DNA from: Amblyornis subalaris | Lineage: Eukaryota; Chordata; Aves; Passeriformes; Ptilonorhynchidae | DNA length: 64,000 nucleotides | Reading direction: 5' to 3' | NCBI GenBank assembly: GCA_018881555.1 | Contig: JACAXG010000065.1 | Span: 1,201,042 to 1,265,041, forward strand | In this document: positions 46,601 through 61,112 of the stretch, piece by piece | Numbering within the stretch: position 1 is the stretch's first letter | Layout: each line of letters starts with the position of its first letter | The notes under the pieces: model-generated | Database searches by the model: none | What the model saw: only the letters and a program-made list of their open reading frames with translations | Told to the model about the DNA's origin: nothing | Made by a program: the position numbers and the translations under genes

Positions 46601-49600
46601 CCTTGAAAATGGCACTGTTTAGGAGAAGGAAAAACAACAAAAGAAAAATGATAGAATGAAACAAGAGAAGTTATAGAAACTATTTTGTTTCACTCCTGGT
46701 CTGAAATGGTATCATTTTCTGATAGGGGTCCAACAGGGCACGACATCATAAATCCAGCAATACCTGTGCTAACAGGTGAGCAGTGTGAGGTATGACCATG
46801 GTGTCCAGCACTGTTTTTAAAACACTGTAGTGCAGGGTAATCACAGAAATGCAAAGGAAGGATGTTTAGGTGCGTATGTATGGGCTCAGCAGGGTGAGAG
46901 CTGGTGTTGCAAATCATTTAACCCTCAGAAAAAACTGGCAAATTTCAAATGTGTATGTAACTCTGGAAGACCCTGAAACTAGAAAACTCAGGATACTGTT
47001 TTGATGCACTCCAGTGAAGTAGAGGACACATTTCTAAACTCTCTCACAGAATGAAATGTTGTTCTCTCCAGCCCGGGTGTTGCAGCTTCTCATTAGATTC
47101 ACTTCTAGCACTGAGAGGAGAAAGATGTACAAGAAAATGTATACTGCAAAACAACTTGCTGGATTACTTCAGCATCAGTCAGCAGCATTTATAAAAAAAA
47201 TACAACACTGAAAACTGTGTAATGTATTTTATTCTTAAAACTTACAAAATACATATGACAAACAACATCAATTGAACCTGATTTATTTTGCTTACATGCT
47301 GTCATAATCTATTTTCCTGTTGAACAGCCAGCTTGTGACAATACACTTAACGGATGAGATACAATTGTTTTTAAATTTGATTATACTCTTTGCACTTGAA
47401 GTGCTAAGGTTGTGTTAGCACTTCCATTATGAGCTCCTGTTTTGCCAGAGTTTATGTTGTCACCATAAAAATGTGTTTCTGACTTAGTCTGGCTACCTAA
47501 GATTACTGTCTAAGGAATAATTAGATTATGCATAATTAAAAATATATTTTTATGTGCGCTTCCATACATTGGAACATAGTTAATAAAGATTTTTAGTATC
47601 ATGATCAAAGGTTGACTAGTTCTCCTTTCTTTACAACCACATATCTTTTTTTTTTCTTCTGCATCCTCTTCTATACTTGCTTGATAGAAGTTTTCAGGTA
47701 TAATTATCTCCAACAAGATTCCAGTTATGTACTGAAAAGAAAAATTAAACAAAAAGGTGTTTCTAAATATTCCTGGATATGCAATCATAAATTCCTTTCA
47801 AAAAGGGACAAGTTAAGTACCGCATTGGGCTGCATGCTGAGGATTATGAAATTATAATGTTACCATCAGGAAATGTTTTTGTATAAATTTAATTACATTT
47901 TTTTGCGTATTATAAAGTCACCAAACTTTGTGCAAAGCTTACATTAGTGGAACTGGTCAAGAACTGCCTGATGTAACCACCTTTTTATTAGAAAATACTC
48001 ATTCACTAAAACTATTTTTTTGAGGCATCTATCAGTTTTAACACAACATTTTTTGGTGAAGTTATCTCATGTCAAGCATGTGTTTTCCCTGATTGAAACT
48101 GGAAAGTGAGACTGCCCTTTTTCCTGAACAAACAAATAGCTAAGGTGTTCATAGGGGATGTGGAAAATCCCACTTCACTGCTCTGCTCTGAAATTGGCAA
48201 AACTGGAATTTAAACCCATGTGTATGTATGCGGTGTGTGCCTGAGGCATGAAGCTGCTGAGTGTTGCTGTTTTACTAGTTAAAAGAAAACAGCTCAGAGT
48301 TAACCTGCTTTGCTGTAGAAGCAGAGATTTCCCAAGATCTCCCCAGCTCTGTGCATGTAGCAGCTGTTGTCAGTATAAATTAAAGCACTGTAGTCCCATA
48401 AAATACTGTGCCATGTTTACACAGGTACAAGTGATCCCACATAATATGAAGTAGCAGAAAGGCTGCCTCTGGAAAGGGTCAGACTTGCTTNAGGTGTGCA
48501 CGGCATATAATCAGATCTAAAAACCAGAGGGGTGATTTAATGTCATTGAGAGGATATACTAACATTTAAAAAAACCCCTAAAATTTAGATGCCAATGTAT
48601 GCGAATGGTTCAAAGTACACATCAACAGTCTTGCAATGTCTGAATATATGCTCAACATATACACTGCAATCAAAAATCAGTTTGGCAGGGAATTAACTGA
48701 TAATACTGGCTTGAAACTTGCATCAAAGATATATTAAACCTCTTCCTCATCTCAAAACAGAAAGTGCACAAGCCAAGATTTGTCAGTGGGCCATGCCTTG
48801 TGCTGTGCCCAGAAAAACTCTGGTTGTCTTTATGTCTATGAACTAGATGATGAATGTGCTTTTTGTCTTAATGTTGAATTTGCTGCCTTATGGTTAATGA
48901 GGAAGATTCATGTAAAGTGTCTGGAATTTCTGTCTGTAAGGTGAACCTTTATCTGTAGAGAATAATCAGAGTGAGGATCTGGATTTCAGGATGCTGTGGT
49001 TTCTAGGGCAGCCTCTTATGGGGAAACAATGAGATGAGGAAGATCACAGCAGAAGACCTAATTATTCCTTATTATCTTCTCTTTATTTTTTTTCCTTTTT
49101 CTCCTTGATTCTTGGGAAGGATTTATTTTCAGGGAGAGCCATCCATAAACATTTTTTTTCTAACTTTGAGGGTCATATTTCCTGCTTTCTCCATAGGATA
49201 AATCTGCCAATCCATGCTTCCATGGAAAAATTAAAAAAATAAATAAAAAAATTAAAAACTTTAATTTTAAAGTAAATGTGAGGAAGATCAAACCATCTAT
49301 TTTCATTTTATGTTTGAACTTTAGGGCACATCATTTAGTAATGAAGAAGTCAAACTTTCCCTGTACCTAAAATATGGTCTTCTCAGGAATAAATTTCAGT
49401 TAGGTTAAAGCAGCATAAACATATCAGGCCTCTATANAAACTCCCTTTCAACATTTGGCTAGTAAACGACATGATGAAAACAGTGACCTGAGAATTTTGA
49501 AAACCTCTGGCATAAATACTTCAGTTAAAAATAGAGATATAGTAAGAAGTATGGGGAACTTAGGAAACCACTGGGGGTTAATATTCCAATAGAGAACATG

Positions 49601-49952
49601 AAAGATTAGTCTGAAATTAAAGGCACTTTTCATATCTCTAGTATAACTGAAGCAATGAAAACAGTTGGTGAACATGTCACTCACTTTTTAGACATGTCAC
49701 AGCTGTCCATGTGCTTACCACATCACCCTGTTAAATTTTTAGAGTTTTTAATATGTATATCAATCCTTCTTTTCATAAATGTAACCCATAAATGCCAGAA
49801 ATCCCTTAGGAGTTTTCTCAGACTTTATTTAATGCCCCACAAGAAAGGATGTAAAAGAGACCTTTCTTTTGTAAAGCGATCCTATAATTCTGTTCAATAT
49901 CCATCATTTTCAAGGCCAAGTAATCATATTTAATGGATCCTAAATTACTTTC

Positions 49953-50650
49953 TGTCAGGCAAGGATTCCCTCGATAATATTAACCAGTGCAGAGGGCTGA
50001 CACTTGGAGGGTTGAAACTAAGAGGTTTTTTTATTGCAAGCAGCTTACAAGTATGTAGACAGGGGTGGTGATCACTAGCCCTGCAGTAGGCAAGGGTCAG
50101 TGTTTCCATTTTGACCTGTGCTTTCAATGGGTTTTAACTTGGCTATATATACTCAAATTGGTTTCTGCCAAAAAAGCAATGCCTAAGGTGACCTGCAAAG
50201 GATTTTTATCCATTGCTGTTTTTGTCTTCTATTTTTATCTCTCTCCTTTTTTTTTGAGTGTGTGTTATGACTTCCTATGGCATTTAAAGATATTTTCTGA
50301 GAGCAGTAACAGCGGGATGCCCTCTGTGGAAAAGGAGGCCAGGAGCCCAGGGTGACCAAAGGCAGGTGCAGGGCTGTGATTGCACTAACAAAGGCCCAGT
50401 CCCATAATAGTCAAAGCAGAGGACAGCATGTCTGGTGATGGCAATGAGGGTCAGCCAACAGCCCAGGGGTTGTCAGACAAATCTGTAGCGGTGAGACAAG
50501 TGCAAGTCCAAGCTGTGAAGCCAAGTCAGTGAGTCAGGATCGGGTCTGGAGCACTGGGGTACATGGCCAGGCATGGGCAGGGACCCTTGGCAGGGACCAA
50601 GCGAGAGGGCAGGGAATTGAAAGTAGCTTCTGAGAAAGGAGGGTTCAACC
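49953..50650 (-). mobile_element. Candidate solo LTR (minus orientation), left edge defined
   Basis: Read on the minus strand, a TATATATA box (plus 50141-50149) is followed about 110 bases later by AATAAA (plus 50030-50035), and about 80 bases later by a terminal CCTTGCCTGACA at 49953. That spacing suits U3-R-U5. The GC-rich block at 50285-50650 (for example AGGGTCAGCCAACAGCCCAG) differs from its surroundings and may be U3 or a separate repeat. I could not find the 5' terminal TG or a target-site duplication. Confidence 0.4.
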
Positions 50651-53380
50651 ATCCCCCTTCTTACAGTTCTTTCTCATGCAACTCTTTTCTCAACAGTCTA
50701 AACCATGATTATGCAGCTGCACTATGTCTGCGTCGACTTAAGAACAGACAGAGAAATCCCTTGGAGCAGGGGTGTGAGGCTGCACAGACTACTGGCAATA
50801 GCTGCAATTTTTTCCTACCTCAGATTTTGTTACTTTTTTCACATACTTTGCTTTTTCTGCTGAAACATTTAAGAGTCCATATAAGCAGCATCATGTCTAG
50901 TCTTTCATCTTGAGTAAAAGTTTTCATAGAGCGGAGCTTGCTGTGCTGTGCAAGAGGTGGCTGGGAAGGAATCCACTCTAAGAAGAGCCTAGAATTTCAT
51001 CTGGAGTTCTTTTACTAATTCAGAAGTTATGGAATTGATATTTGAAAAATGACACTCTATCTCCAAGTATTCTGTAGGCATTTAAGTTCAGAAAATATTT
51101 AATAAAAGCTACTTAAATTCATTAGTCAAACATTATCAAAACACTTTCCATTTCAATTTTTTCAGTAGAGAATGGTGCTGAAGATTTCAGCATATGAAAG
51201 ATTGGGGTTGTACGGTCTGGACTGGATTTGATTTTCTGTGCTGTCAAATGGAAAATATTGTCTTGATTACCTCTATTGCACAATAAGATCCAGTAGTAAT
51301 GAGGAGGGAATCTGCTCTACATTATTGGAATTGAGGACCAATAATGGCATACACTGAAAACTTAGCATTGCCAGTCTATTTCTTAATAAGATAGACTCTA
51401 AGGATCTGATTGACATTTNGCAGTTTGTTTGCTGAAAATTTCTTTTTCATCACAAATTAGTCATCTAAAGGANGGTCTTGCTCCCATATGTAATTGGTTA
51501 CAAGAGTGGGGTAACCTGGGGGTTTCTCTGATGGGAAATATCATTCATCTCCCACATATAAATGGTTTCATGGTCTACTACAGAGAAAAATATGACTTTC
51601 AGACTTCCTCTGTGCTTCAATTTATTACTGAAAAATGGAGAGATCAAATATTTTCTTGATCAAAAAATGCTTTAAAATAAAATTTGTTATTACTTGTGCA
51701 ATGCTGAAACACCATGATACTTGGTGTCACGTCATGCATATGAACAAACATTAGTGTATAGGCCTTGGGAGAGGAAGACATCAAAATCTGTGGTTTTTTC
51801 TGATTTAGAGTGGCCAGGGACTATACTCTGTGCTGACTGCAAAAGGCAGAAAATGTATATCTGACTTTGATACCTTAGGCCAGTACCCTAACCAGCAGGA
51901 AATGAGCTTCTTTATGGGAATTTCAGCACCATTATGGTTTTCAAAAGTCTTTTACTCATTCAAAATGTAAAGAAGAACAAATGCAAAATCTGCTACAGCA
52001 AGAGGAATTATTGTTAACTTTTTAGCTATATCTTCTTCAGCCCTACTTTTACCACTTCTAGCACTTTAAAGCACAATCCATTTCATACGCATTTTCCAGG
52101 AGAAAATCAATATGAAACTCTAATCTGAGCTATAAGTAGTTGTTACACTGAGAAAAAAAGTTTGATACACTGAACTGCTCAACCAAATAAATAATTTAGA
52201 TAACTGAGTCAATGGTGCTGAAAAGTAAGTCTTCATTAATGGACATCACTGAGAGAGCAAAGAAAGCAAAATGAATCATCACTCTATTGCCTTTAATAAT
52301 ATGATTAAAGAAAGAAGATACTGAATTATTAAGAACAGTGGGGATAGAAAAGAAAAAGAGCAAAACCCATAAAGAGTACCAGTTTGCAGAATGATGATGA
52401 ACTGGATACTCTTGCTGTTCTGAAGGGNTTTTTTTTTCTTTTAATTTTGTAACTCTGAGAGCTGACAATTACATAGGCCTTGATTCTCTACCTAGCAAAA
52501 TCACAGGCATCTCCTTTCCCCCAGTTTCATATAAATCAATGATTTATGTAATTTATGTATAAGAGTGGATTAGCAACTGAATCTTCAGAGGCCCCTGAAG
52601 TAGTATTACAATCAAGTCCTATTCCTTTAGAGGTTAATAGCAAAACTCAGAGACACCCTAATGAGGACAGAAACAACCTCCAGGATTTTGAACCTGGAAC
52701 TGGAGAGTAACTTACATAGTTTTTCTTTTTGCAGGGAAATAAAGATGAATTCACAAAATTTAATTCCACGAGAGAGGAATATTTTAGAATGATATTAGTC
52801 TGCTTTGAACCCACCTTCCAAATAATTCCACAAAGCCAATTCCCTTAGATTCCCTCAGGCGTTTCTTCAAGAAAAGGCTAGCTTTATTGCCCCTTTTTAT
52901 TTGACTATTCAGCTGTATATTGTTCTTCATATACAAGCTTAGGTGTACCCTTAAATGGGATATACAATTCAAAGATTTCTTGTATGCTGGACTGGTTTTG
53001 CTCTCACAAATGATCCAAGTCAGCTCTCTGGATATAGAAACCCTAAGTAATTATACATTTGGATTTAGTTTTAGATTTGCAACTCTTCAAAAGAATATTG
53101 TAAAAAGCTGAGGTAAGCCCTTGTCCATGACAACTGTGCATAAAGATTTGCTCAGATTCACTTGGTTATCTAAGTATGTGCTTTTTACATGCCATTAAAG
53201 CATGATGAAAGGGTATGCTGGGGATTCTATATTTTAATTTGATTTGATCAGTTGTTAACTTTTATTCCTTCTGAATTGGACATTCTAATAGCAAGGGTAA
53301 CCTCATTTGGTGTATTAGAGAGACCTCTGTTATCATTATTACTAAATTCCATTACATAAAAGACATGGATTTATTTTGTT

Positions 53381-53435
53381 TTATTTATTTCATTTACTTC
53401 TATTTTATTTTTTATTTTATTTCTATTCTCATAAA
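53381..53435. repeat. TTTTA-rich simple repeat
   Basis: Successive TTTTA and TTTTTA units with a few interruptions. It is a simple repeat with no other feature. Confidence 0.7.
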
Positions 53436-53866
53436 TTTACCTTGCGAAATTGACATTTACATGCTAGCCTTTGCTGCCTAACCATGCAGCTGTAATGCTA
53501 TAACCTCTGTCCTTACCCCTCTTCCAACTGCCCCATGTTTTTTTTTTTTCATCCATTTCATTGTGCTCCATCGTGTTTAAATTGGATTGTTAGCTAACTG
53601 AGGAAGAACAGACAAAACTGTATACGGTGTTAGTACTACAAAAATAATAATAATTGCTCTCTGATCCCACTCATAAAAACTCCTGCATCCCCCTGCCCTA
53701 TATTGAAAGCATGTGTTATAAATTGTCTGAAGCAATTACAGATGCTGACTGCAAAAGGAAGTAAAGAATATGGTCACCAGCAGATATGTTCAATATATGA
53801 CCAGCANAGCATCTCTTACGACCTCCTATGTTCGTACCTGGGAGAGGAATTGTTTGATCCTTTGAG

Positions 53867-53886
53867 CAGGTTGCCGGGACAACCTG
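53867..53886. promoter_or_regulatory. RFX-like X-box palindrome
   Basis: CAGGTTGCCGGGACAACCTG is a near-perfect 20-base inverted repeat that resembles the RFX X-box (GTTGCCATGGCAAC type) with one mismatch per half at most. It is a motif match only; no gene start lies nearby. Confidence 0.35.
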
Positions 53887-56800
53887 TCTGTGTTTCGATC
53901 CGTATTTAAAAGAGTGAGGAACAAGAAGGACNTTTATCAGTAACTGAATTGCCTTTACAAATATCACCTAACCAGCAGGCTATGAACAAGGCACTCCAGC
54001 TCTACATCGCTGATGAAGCTTATATATAGATATTGGAATATGTTACTTAGTGCACTGCAGACAGAAGTTTGTGTACTGTGTCAATGACTGTGGTATCAAA
54101 ATCTTAACATGGCACAGTATTCTCAGTATAAATTGTCATGCATTCCAGAAGGAGCAGGAATAGAGCTGGATGATTATGTATTGCTTATTATCTCTTCCCA
54201 TGCAAGAAACAATGGCCTGCCAGCTGAAGCTGGGGACAGAGCAGCAAGAACAAACAACAGGGTGTGGCTTGCTTCTTTTCAGAAGCAGCTTATGCAGAAA
54301 GGACAGAAGATGAAAACAACTATTTCAGCAGCTAAAAATGTGGTGATCCTGTCAAGTGTTAGCATTCAATTGAATCATTTCATGCCATCTAAATATGCAT
54401 TCTCCAACTGATTTCTTTTTCCTAAAGTATGAGAAGTACAGATAACTCCAAGGTATAACTGCGTGGCAAAAGTCCATAGATCTATACAGAAGATCAACGG
54501 CTCTTTTGTTGTCTGTTTGCAAGAGCTGGTAGAAAACTGCTAAATAAATTCTCCTCCCTCAGTGTGGCATTTCTGGTTTGTTTCCATATTGGCAAACTTT
54601 CTTCANTGTCTGGCTCAGAAACAAAGCTATCCCGAATGTTTATGTTGGAGCTGAGATCCTTGCTTAACCCATTGCATGATAAATTTTAGTGTCCAGACCT
54701 TGGATTCCTTTAAATTAGATTGACTTTTAATATAGTTTATTGGACTTAGTTGCAACCCCTAAAATGGCTTTGAGGATCCGTTTCTAATTTTCCTGTCTTG
54801 AATTTTTCCTGTGTCTCCCGAGATCCAGTATTTTATGTGGTTGCACCACTGCAGCTGATTGGTTACCGTGAATCCTCGTGTGTTACTGACTGTACAAAAT
54901 CAGCGTGTTGGCCACTATGGCCTAGGTTTCAAAGAACAGACCGAACACATCTTCTTATAGTTGGACTTTCACTTTGTGAAACTTCAGAGAAATAATAATA
55001 AATAATTATCTCTGTCTACTTCAAAAAACACAGAAAGGATTCAGTGACAATTGTAGTTGTCAGCCTAAGACATTTTAGCACCTGTTAAACAGAACAGTAT
55101 CTTGACAGTGGTATGACTAGACTTACTAGCAAACCTGAAAGCAGAAAGTACAGCTAATTAAGACTGACATAAAACCCCCAATAACATGCCCTGTTCAGAA
55201 ATGTCCAAAGCAGTTAAATCGACAAGTGACAAGTGTTGGTTTCACCCAGCTCAGGTGAGGAAGAGTAAAAACTGGAGAAACAGAGCGCTTTGATAAACAG
55301 GATCATCAGGTACTCAATTATTTCTGTCATCTCTGCCTTTCTACTTTAAAAGAACTTTTGGCAAAGAGACTTTACAAGCACTGTGTAGTTGGACATAACA
55401 TAATATTCTAATTAAGTANATCATAATGAAAGATGATTTAATTTTTGCACTTTAGGAACATTTTACTGTGTCTAATAAAAACATGACAGTGGTAACATTA
55501 GAGAAATTTTCTGGGGTTTTTTTGGCAGATCCCTTCATTATATAATAATAATTTTCTAGAAGTGTGGCTTTTAACTTAAAGACATCAAGACTTTTGTTTG
55601 TGTGTGTAACAGTCACTGAATCAGTATTTTAGGAGAAGTAAAATGCCCTTCCAGGGATTCTGAAAAGACACCATGTCTTGAACTTGCCTTAATATTTCAT
55701 TCTGAACTCCAGAGAAGGACAACTGGACAGTAGTTATTCAGGTAGTAGAGACTGATGCTGACTAGCATCCCAAATTGAAGGTGTTAAAGGACCAAAATTT
55801 GTCAATATCTTCAGGATATTATCTGAAAAAATCATCTTGGCCTCTGTAGTCAGGTGATGTATTTTAGAAAGTGCAGAAAACTGCCCTAAGGGCAGCTGTG
55901 TGTCTGGTGATAAAAATCTTGCAGTGCTGAATCTCTGGCCTTCTTTGAAAAACTTTAGTTAGCCTGTGGGCTCAAAGACCAAAAGTTATTTGAATCTATG
56001 GATACACAGCAGATCCAGTTTTTGGAATTAATATCTTTTAGGGGTAATCTCATTTATACACACCAGGCACTACATTATATGAAAGGTAATACAGAAGGGA
56101 ATATGTTACAGTTTCTGCAACATCTGCAACCTCAGAGCCAGCTCATCCAAAACTAAAACTATCTGGTTGTCAACTTTATCATTTCACCCAAAGGAAAGCT
56201 GACAGCTTTTAGATAATCTACTTTCTAAGTCCTTCTGTAGAGAGCACTTCCCTTGAAGCCTGATGCACGGTTTTTTGGCAATTGCAGGTGAATCAAAACT
56301 TGGACACAGAGCAGTCTCCATCAGCTCTTCTCACCAAGTATTTAATGAAGTTTGAACAGNCTGGATTTTCCATAGTTGATGCTCAATGATAACATTTCTT
56401 TTATAATGGTCAATTTAAAAAAAACAACCACTTTTGCATAACCTTACTGGGATTACTTGATCTAGTGGGCTTTCTCTAGTAATATTTTTTACTTTCAGTC
56501 TGTCCACAGTTAGAAAAATGAGTCTCTCTGTCATATGAATTCAGCTTTCTTCATTTTAGTCAGATGCCCATCAAATGCAGACAAGGCATAACAAATATTC
56601 ATGACAAGGCAACGATCTCAGACTTTGAATTACTTTAGCAATTCCAAATGCTCTCTGGAAAACAGGGATGCATCTGGAATCCTCATTGAGGCCTGATTCA
56701 TTGCATCTGTATTACTGACTGTTCTAGAAAATAGCTTGAAAGGATGCAAGTGTGAATGTGTGCCTCTATGTGTGTGTTGAGGATGTAAAAATTTTCTTTT

Positions 56801-59399
56801 TTTCTTAACAAAAAACTGTCGTGTACCAAACTACATGCAAACCTAGGCAAAAAAAAAAGTGGAAAACAGATATTAGACTGTTTTTAAACAAACTCCTATT
56901 AGGTCGTTAGTCTTGCAATGCAGAAAGTAATTTCCAGACTATATTTTCCTAAATCAAGATTTTCAAGATCAGTAGTATTTTGTGATGTGAATAAACTTGT
57001 ACAAAGGAAGATAAAGGCATCCACTGCAAGAACAGTGTCTGTGCAACCTGTGACCCTTCCTCGTGTTTCTCACCGCAGACTAGATATTAATGCTGTACTT
57101 TAAATATACGAGACTGCTTAAATCACATCGAGCACTCCTCAGGAGAATGTTAAACAAACAGAGAAACAGTTAATATAACATTTATCAGCACACACACTGG
57201 CAGAAACAGCCTCAGAGAGTTTGAATAAATCACAAAGCTGTTCNTATTGCCTTTTTTTTTTTTTTATAATACAACCTATATGGACAGATGACTGTCTTAA
57301 GTGATCAGTAGTAAAAAATTTATAAATGCCAGATTAATAACAAGAATTACATGTTCCAGTAAAACTCCACAATGTGATCAATTTGGCACTCCTTATTTAT
57401 AAATATTTTATAATATTTATATTTAGTCACTATGTAAGACAATAGTAGTTAAGCTGTGTCTGTTCCAGACAAAGCTGAAAGAGTTTGGAGCTATTCCATC
57501 ATCCAGTATTATAGTAATTTCCATCTTTTGAATCTCTCTCAAATAGAATAAAATTGTCCAGTCATGCTGCGCAACAATATTTTCTCAAATGTGTATCAAC
57601 TCTTTTGGAATAAATTTATATTCTATGTATTAAAGTGCTTTTCCAGAGGGAGGAAGTTGGAAAAGGCTGAAGGGGAAGGAAAAGACTCTTATTCAAATAT
57701 TTCACAATTCACTCAAATTCTAGTTATGTGCTGAGCCCCTACTCTTTGGTACATCTTACTCCACCTTTGATCAAGTCACACATGGTCACTCCAAGCTGTC
57801 AGGCAGCCTTCATTTCCTCTAAGAACCCATGCAGATCACGTCTGGTGNGGCTGCTGTAATACAGAAATCACAGGTTTTGGGTTAAGGGGGGGCTGCACAG
57901 ACAGCCACAGTTATAAGTCTCCATTCCTGCTTCTGGGAATAAAGGCTATACAATTTCAAACAAAATATTGTTAAGTCTTGATGTAAGAAAAAAACCACAT
58001 AACCAACCAAAAGTATTTTCTGAACATCCTTTAAATCTTGCTAGCAAGGCAGTCCAACCCCTCTTAATAATTTAAGTGTTGTTCGAAACTCAAATGAAGT
58101 CAAAAGTCACAGCAATCCACAATGGTGTCCTTGAACTGCGTGAAGCTTTGAGGAAGGAAGTGGTAGCTATTTTGTGGTGTCTTCTGAGTCTATTTTTCAA
58201 CCTACCTAGAGTTCAGAGCAGTATGGAAACACTTCTACCTTCCTGAAATCAGGCAGGTGTAGATCAAACACTCTACATATATCAGAGCTTTACAGGGGAA
58301 TTGCTGGTAGGTCACTGATATGCAAAGCTAACCTTTAATTGTCTTCAAAAATTTCAGGATCATTTAAATTGCAATTCTACAGGGAAAGGAGGATAGAAAT
58401 GTGAAATAAAGAGTCTATGGGCCTGATTCATGAAAAAGTTACAGACCATTTACATAGGAAAGGAATGCATGAAAATCCTTTACAGTGTGCCTATGTGATT
58501 TATTGAATTCCTTTTCCGTGTGTAAACGGTTAAGTGCGCTTGAAAGGTGTAGATTCCAGAGATGAGAGCAAAAGGCTGAAGAGAATGAGGTAGAGCATTG
58601 TAGCTTGCCCAGGATTTGTGCCCAGCAGACAGACAAAAAGGTAACTGTGGTGAGCATAGAAAACACTTTTGAGATTCAGCAGCCTGTCTTCAAAGTGCTC
58701 ACTGACAATGAGCTCATGAGTGCTCAGAGCTCTCTCTCATGCAGGAAGAGGAAATGCTGCTATAATGGAACTTGACAAATGATGCTATGTTAGAGTTTGT
58801 TTGTTTTGATGGTGCTGTTTTTATAGTAACCTCATTATATTAAAAACCTGTGAGTAGCAAAATTATAATGTTGAACTCCATAGTCAAAGGAAGATCCATC
58901 AAAGCTAAACACTCAGTATGACAGAAAATATTTTCTTNTACTTACTGTTCTTTTTTCAGCATCTTTGTCAGCCATGAAAGCACTTATGTCAGACAGTATC
59001 ACCAAGGGGTAGAAACTCCCCTCTTTTTGTGCAAATCTATTATCAATGGCCTATGGAGGGCTAATGATCACGTGCTTATTTTTCTCTGCCTCACTATTCA
59101 AACTGGAACTGTTCTCTGTGACCCCCAAAATGATTGTTGACTGTGTGTTACAGGTCAGGGGTCAGGATCAGAGATTAACATTCATCAGGAAGGGATAGTT
59201 ACCATACACTGACATTTTAAGTGGGAATTTCCTTACATTACAGACAAAATTGTTTAATATCATATCAGATAAAATTTTCTCTCTATCACAAGGCAGGTTC
59301 TGAGCAGACAAACCATTGAAGAATAGGGTAGATATCAGACCCTATCAAAATGAATGTGAGACTAGAACTTCTTTTAACTATCCATGAGTGAAAACTCAG

Positions 59400-59610
59400 A
59401 TTGCTATGGAAAATATAGACAGATGGCTAGAGAAAATATAAGAGAGAAAGGAAAAGGAAAGGAAGAATTACAAGTGCAGAAAGCTATTTGATAAATAGAT
59501 AACAAAGAGAAGGGAGTCTGGAACATTTCTTTATTTGAAAAGAAAGGAAAACAGGAAGTTTTTTTAGGAAAGCAGGAAGTCACCGGAGAAGGAAAGAGAG
59601 AAAGAATGCA
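59400..59610. repeat. Purine-rich (GA/GGAAA) tract
   Basis: The plus strand is almost all A and G over about 200 bases, with GGAAA and GAGA units. Antisense frames of 73 and 79 codons stay open because TTC/CTT-type codons contain no stops; they are not genes. Confidence 0.6.
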
Positions 59611-60551
59611 AAAACATGCCAGCATCTCTTAAATCATTGCTGAACTCTACATGAGCTGGCAAGGCAAGATATTCAGCCAATACAGAGAAGAACAGAAACC
59701 TGCATTGATCTATATTACCATGAGTTGTGCTGGAGCCCAGATGAATAGGACAAACTGAATGAACACTGTGTGGCCTGAAGGATATATAGGATGTGCAGGA
59801 CAATCAAATCGGGATGTGTCATAGCACATGTTAGAGAAATCGAACAAGTATGTATGAAAAACATGAAAGAGTGAACTGAGGTGTGTGGGTAGAGCCGGCA
59901 TAGAGGTAGAATGAATTTCTGCACATAAGAAACAAATGGTTCGGTTGTTTTTATGATTTAGAAGATGAAAAAGGAGCTTTTTTTACCATTGTTTTGCTTA
60001 GCAACAGCAACAAAGACAAGTACTCAGCTGGGACTGTCAATTGCTCAGCTCATTAAAATATTAAGAGAAAACACATCTTAGCAAAGCCCTAAGCCGGCAC
60101 AGCTGCCGAAATCAGGTTCCCAATACGCAGGGAAGGAGTGCTGAGAGTCTTTCTCCTTTTTCTTTTCTCTTTTACCCCTTATTATCATCAGTCTCGAAGC
60201 AGAGTGCTTCCTACTGTTAGTTTTCACTAGCTACTTTTCTCATGTCTCAGGAGGCCTGGGGCACCATGTTCCAAGGCTTCTTCAGCAAATAATACAGATT
60301 AATGTCCATCCCAGAAGACCTGTTGCAACAGGTTTCTTTTCCTTGAGTCCTTCAGTAACCAAACCAATGCAGAAGTTCCCCTGCCTGCCATGACAGCCTG
60401 ATTTACGTGAGAGGAATGATAGAACCAAAACTGAGAAGATAACTGAAGGATCTGAAGATATTGTAGCTTGTTTGATTGTCAGAATACATTGCTTCAAGTA
60501 GAAATTTGAGTAATTTCAAGACATTTGACTGACTTTATGAAATTCTGTTAG

Positions 60552-61112
60552 TGTTGCTGTGGTGGCTTGACCCCGGCCAGCAGCCTAACACCCACACAGC
60601 TGCTCACTCATTTCACCCCTCTCCCAGTGGGATGGCAGAGAAAATAGAAACAGCAAAAGTGAGAAAACTTGTGGGTCAAAGCAAAAACAATTTAATAGGT
60701 GAAGAAAAAAGATGTGATGTCAAGTGATGCAAAGGCAATCACTTACCATCTCCCACAAGCAGACTGATGCCAAAGCAGTGACTTTGGAAGACAATCTCTC
60801 CTTCTTTGCCTTCTACCTCAGTTCTTACTGCTGAGCACAGCACCATACAGTATGGACCATCCCTTTGGCCACTTCAGGTCAGCTGTTTCCTATGTTCCCT
60901 CCCAGCTTCCTGCCCACCCCCCACCTACTTGCTGGGGGCACAGAGTGGGAAAAAGAGAAAGCCTTGGTGCTGTGCAAGTAGGGTTTAGCAGCAGCCAAAA
61001 CTCTGGTGTGTTATCAACACTGTTTTAGCCACAAAGTCAAAAAAGCAGCTGTAATTGACTATATTGACACCTATAAAGAAAGTAACTCTCAGTATCTCTC
61101 AGACCCAGCACA
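60552..61112 (-). mobile_element. Solo LTR of an avian endogenous retrovirus
   Basis: The sequence GGTGGCTTGACCCCGGCCAG, then CTCTCCCAGTGGGATGG, CTTGTGGGTCAAAGC and AACAATTTAATAGG, and later CCTTGGTGCTGTGCAAGTAG and TGTTATCAACACTGTTTTAG, is a family I know as a common dispersed LTR in neoavian genomes. Orientation is minus: ATTAAA (plus TTTAAT at 60691-60696) is the poly(A) signal, and on the minus strand the element begins TGTGCTGGG and ends ACAGCAACA. About 560 bases are present, with no internal region or second LTR beside it. I could not identify an exact target-site duplication. Assignment to an ERV class is not made. Confidence 0.75.

Noticed and set aside
50563..50913. 116-codon plus-strand frame
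   Set aside because: It overlaps the candidate LTR block on the opposite strand and has no recognisable motif.
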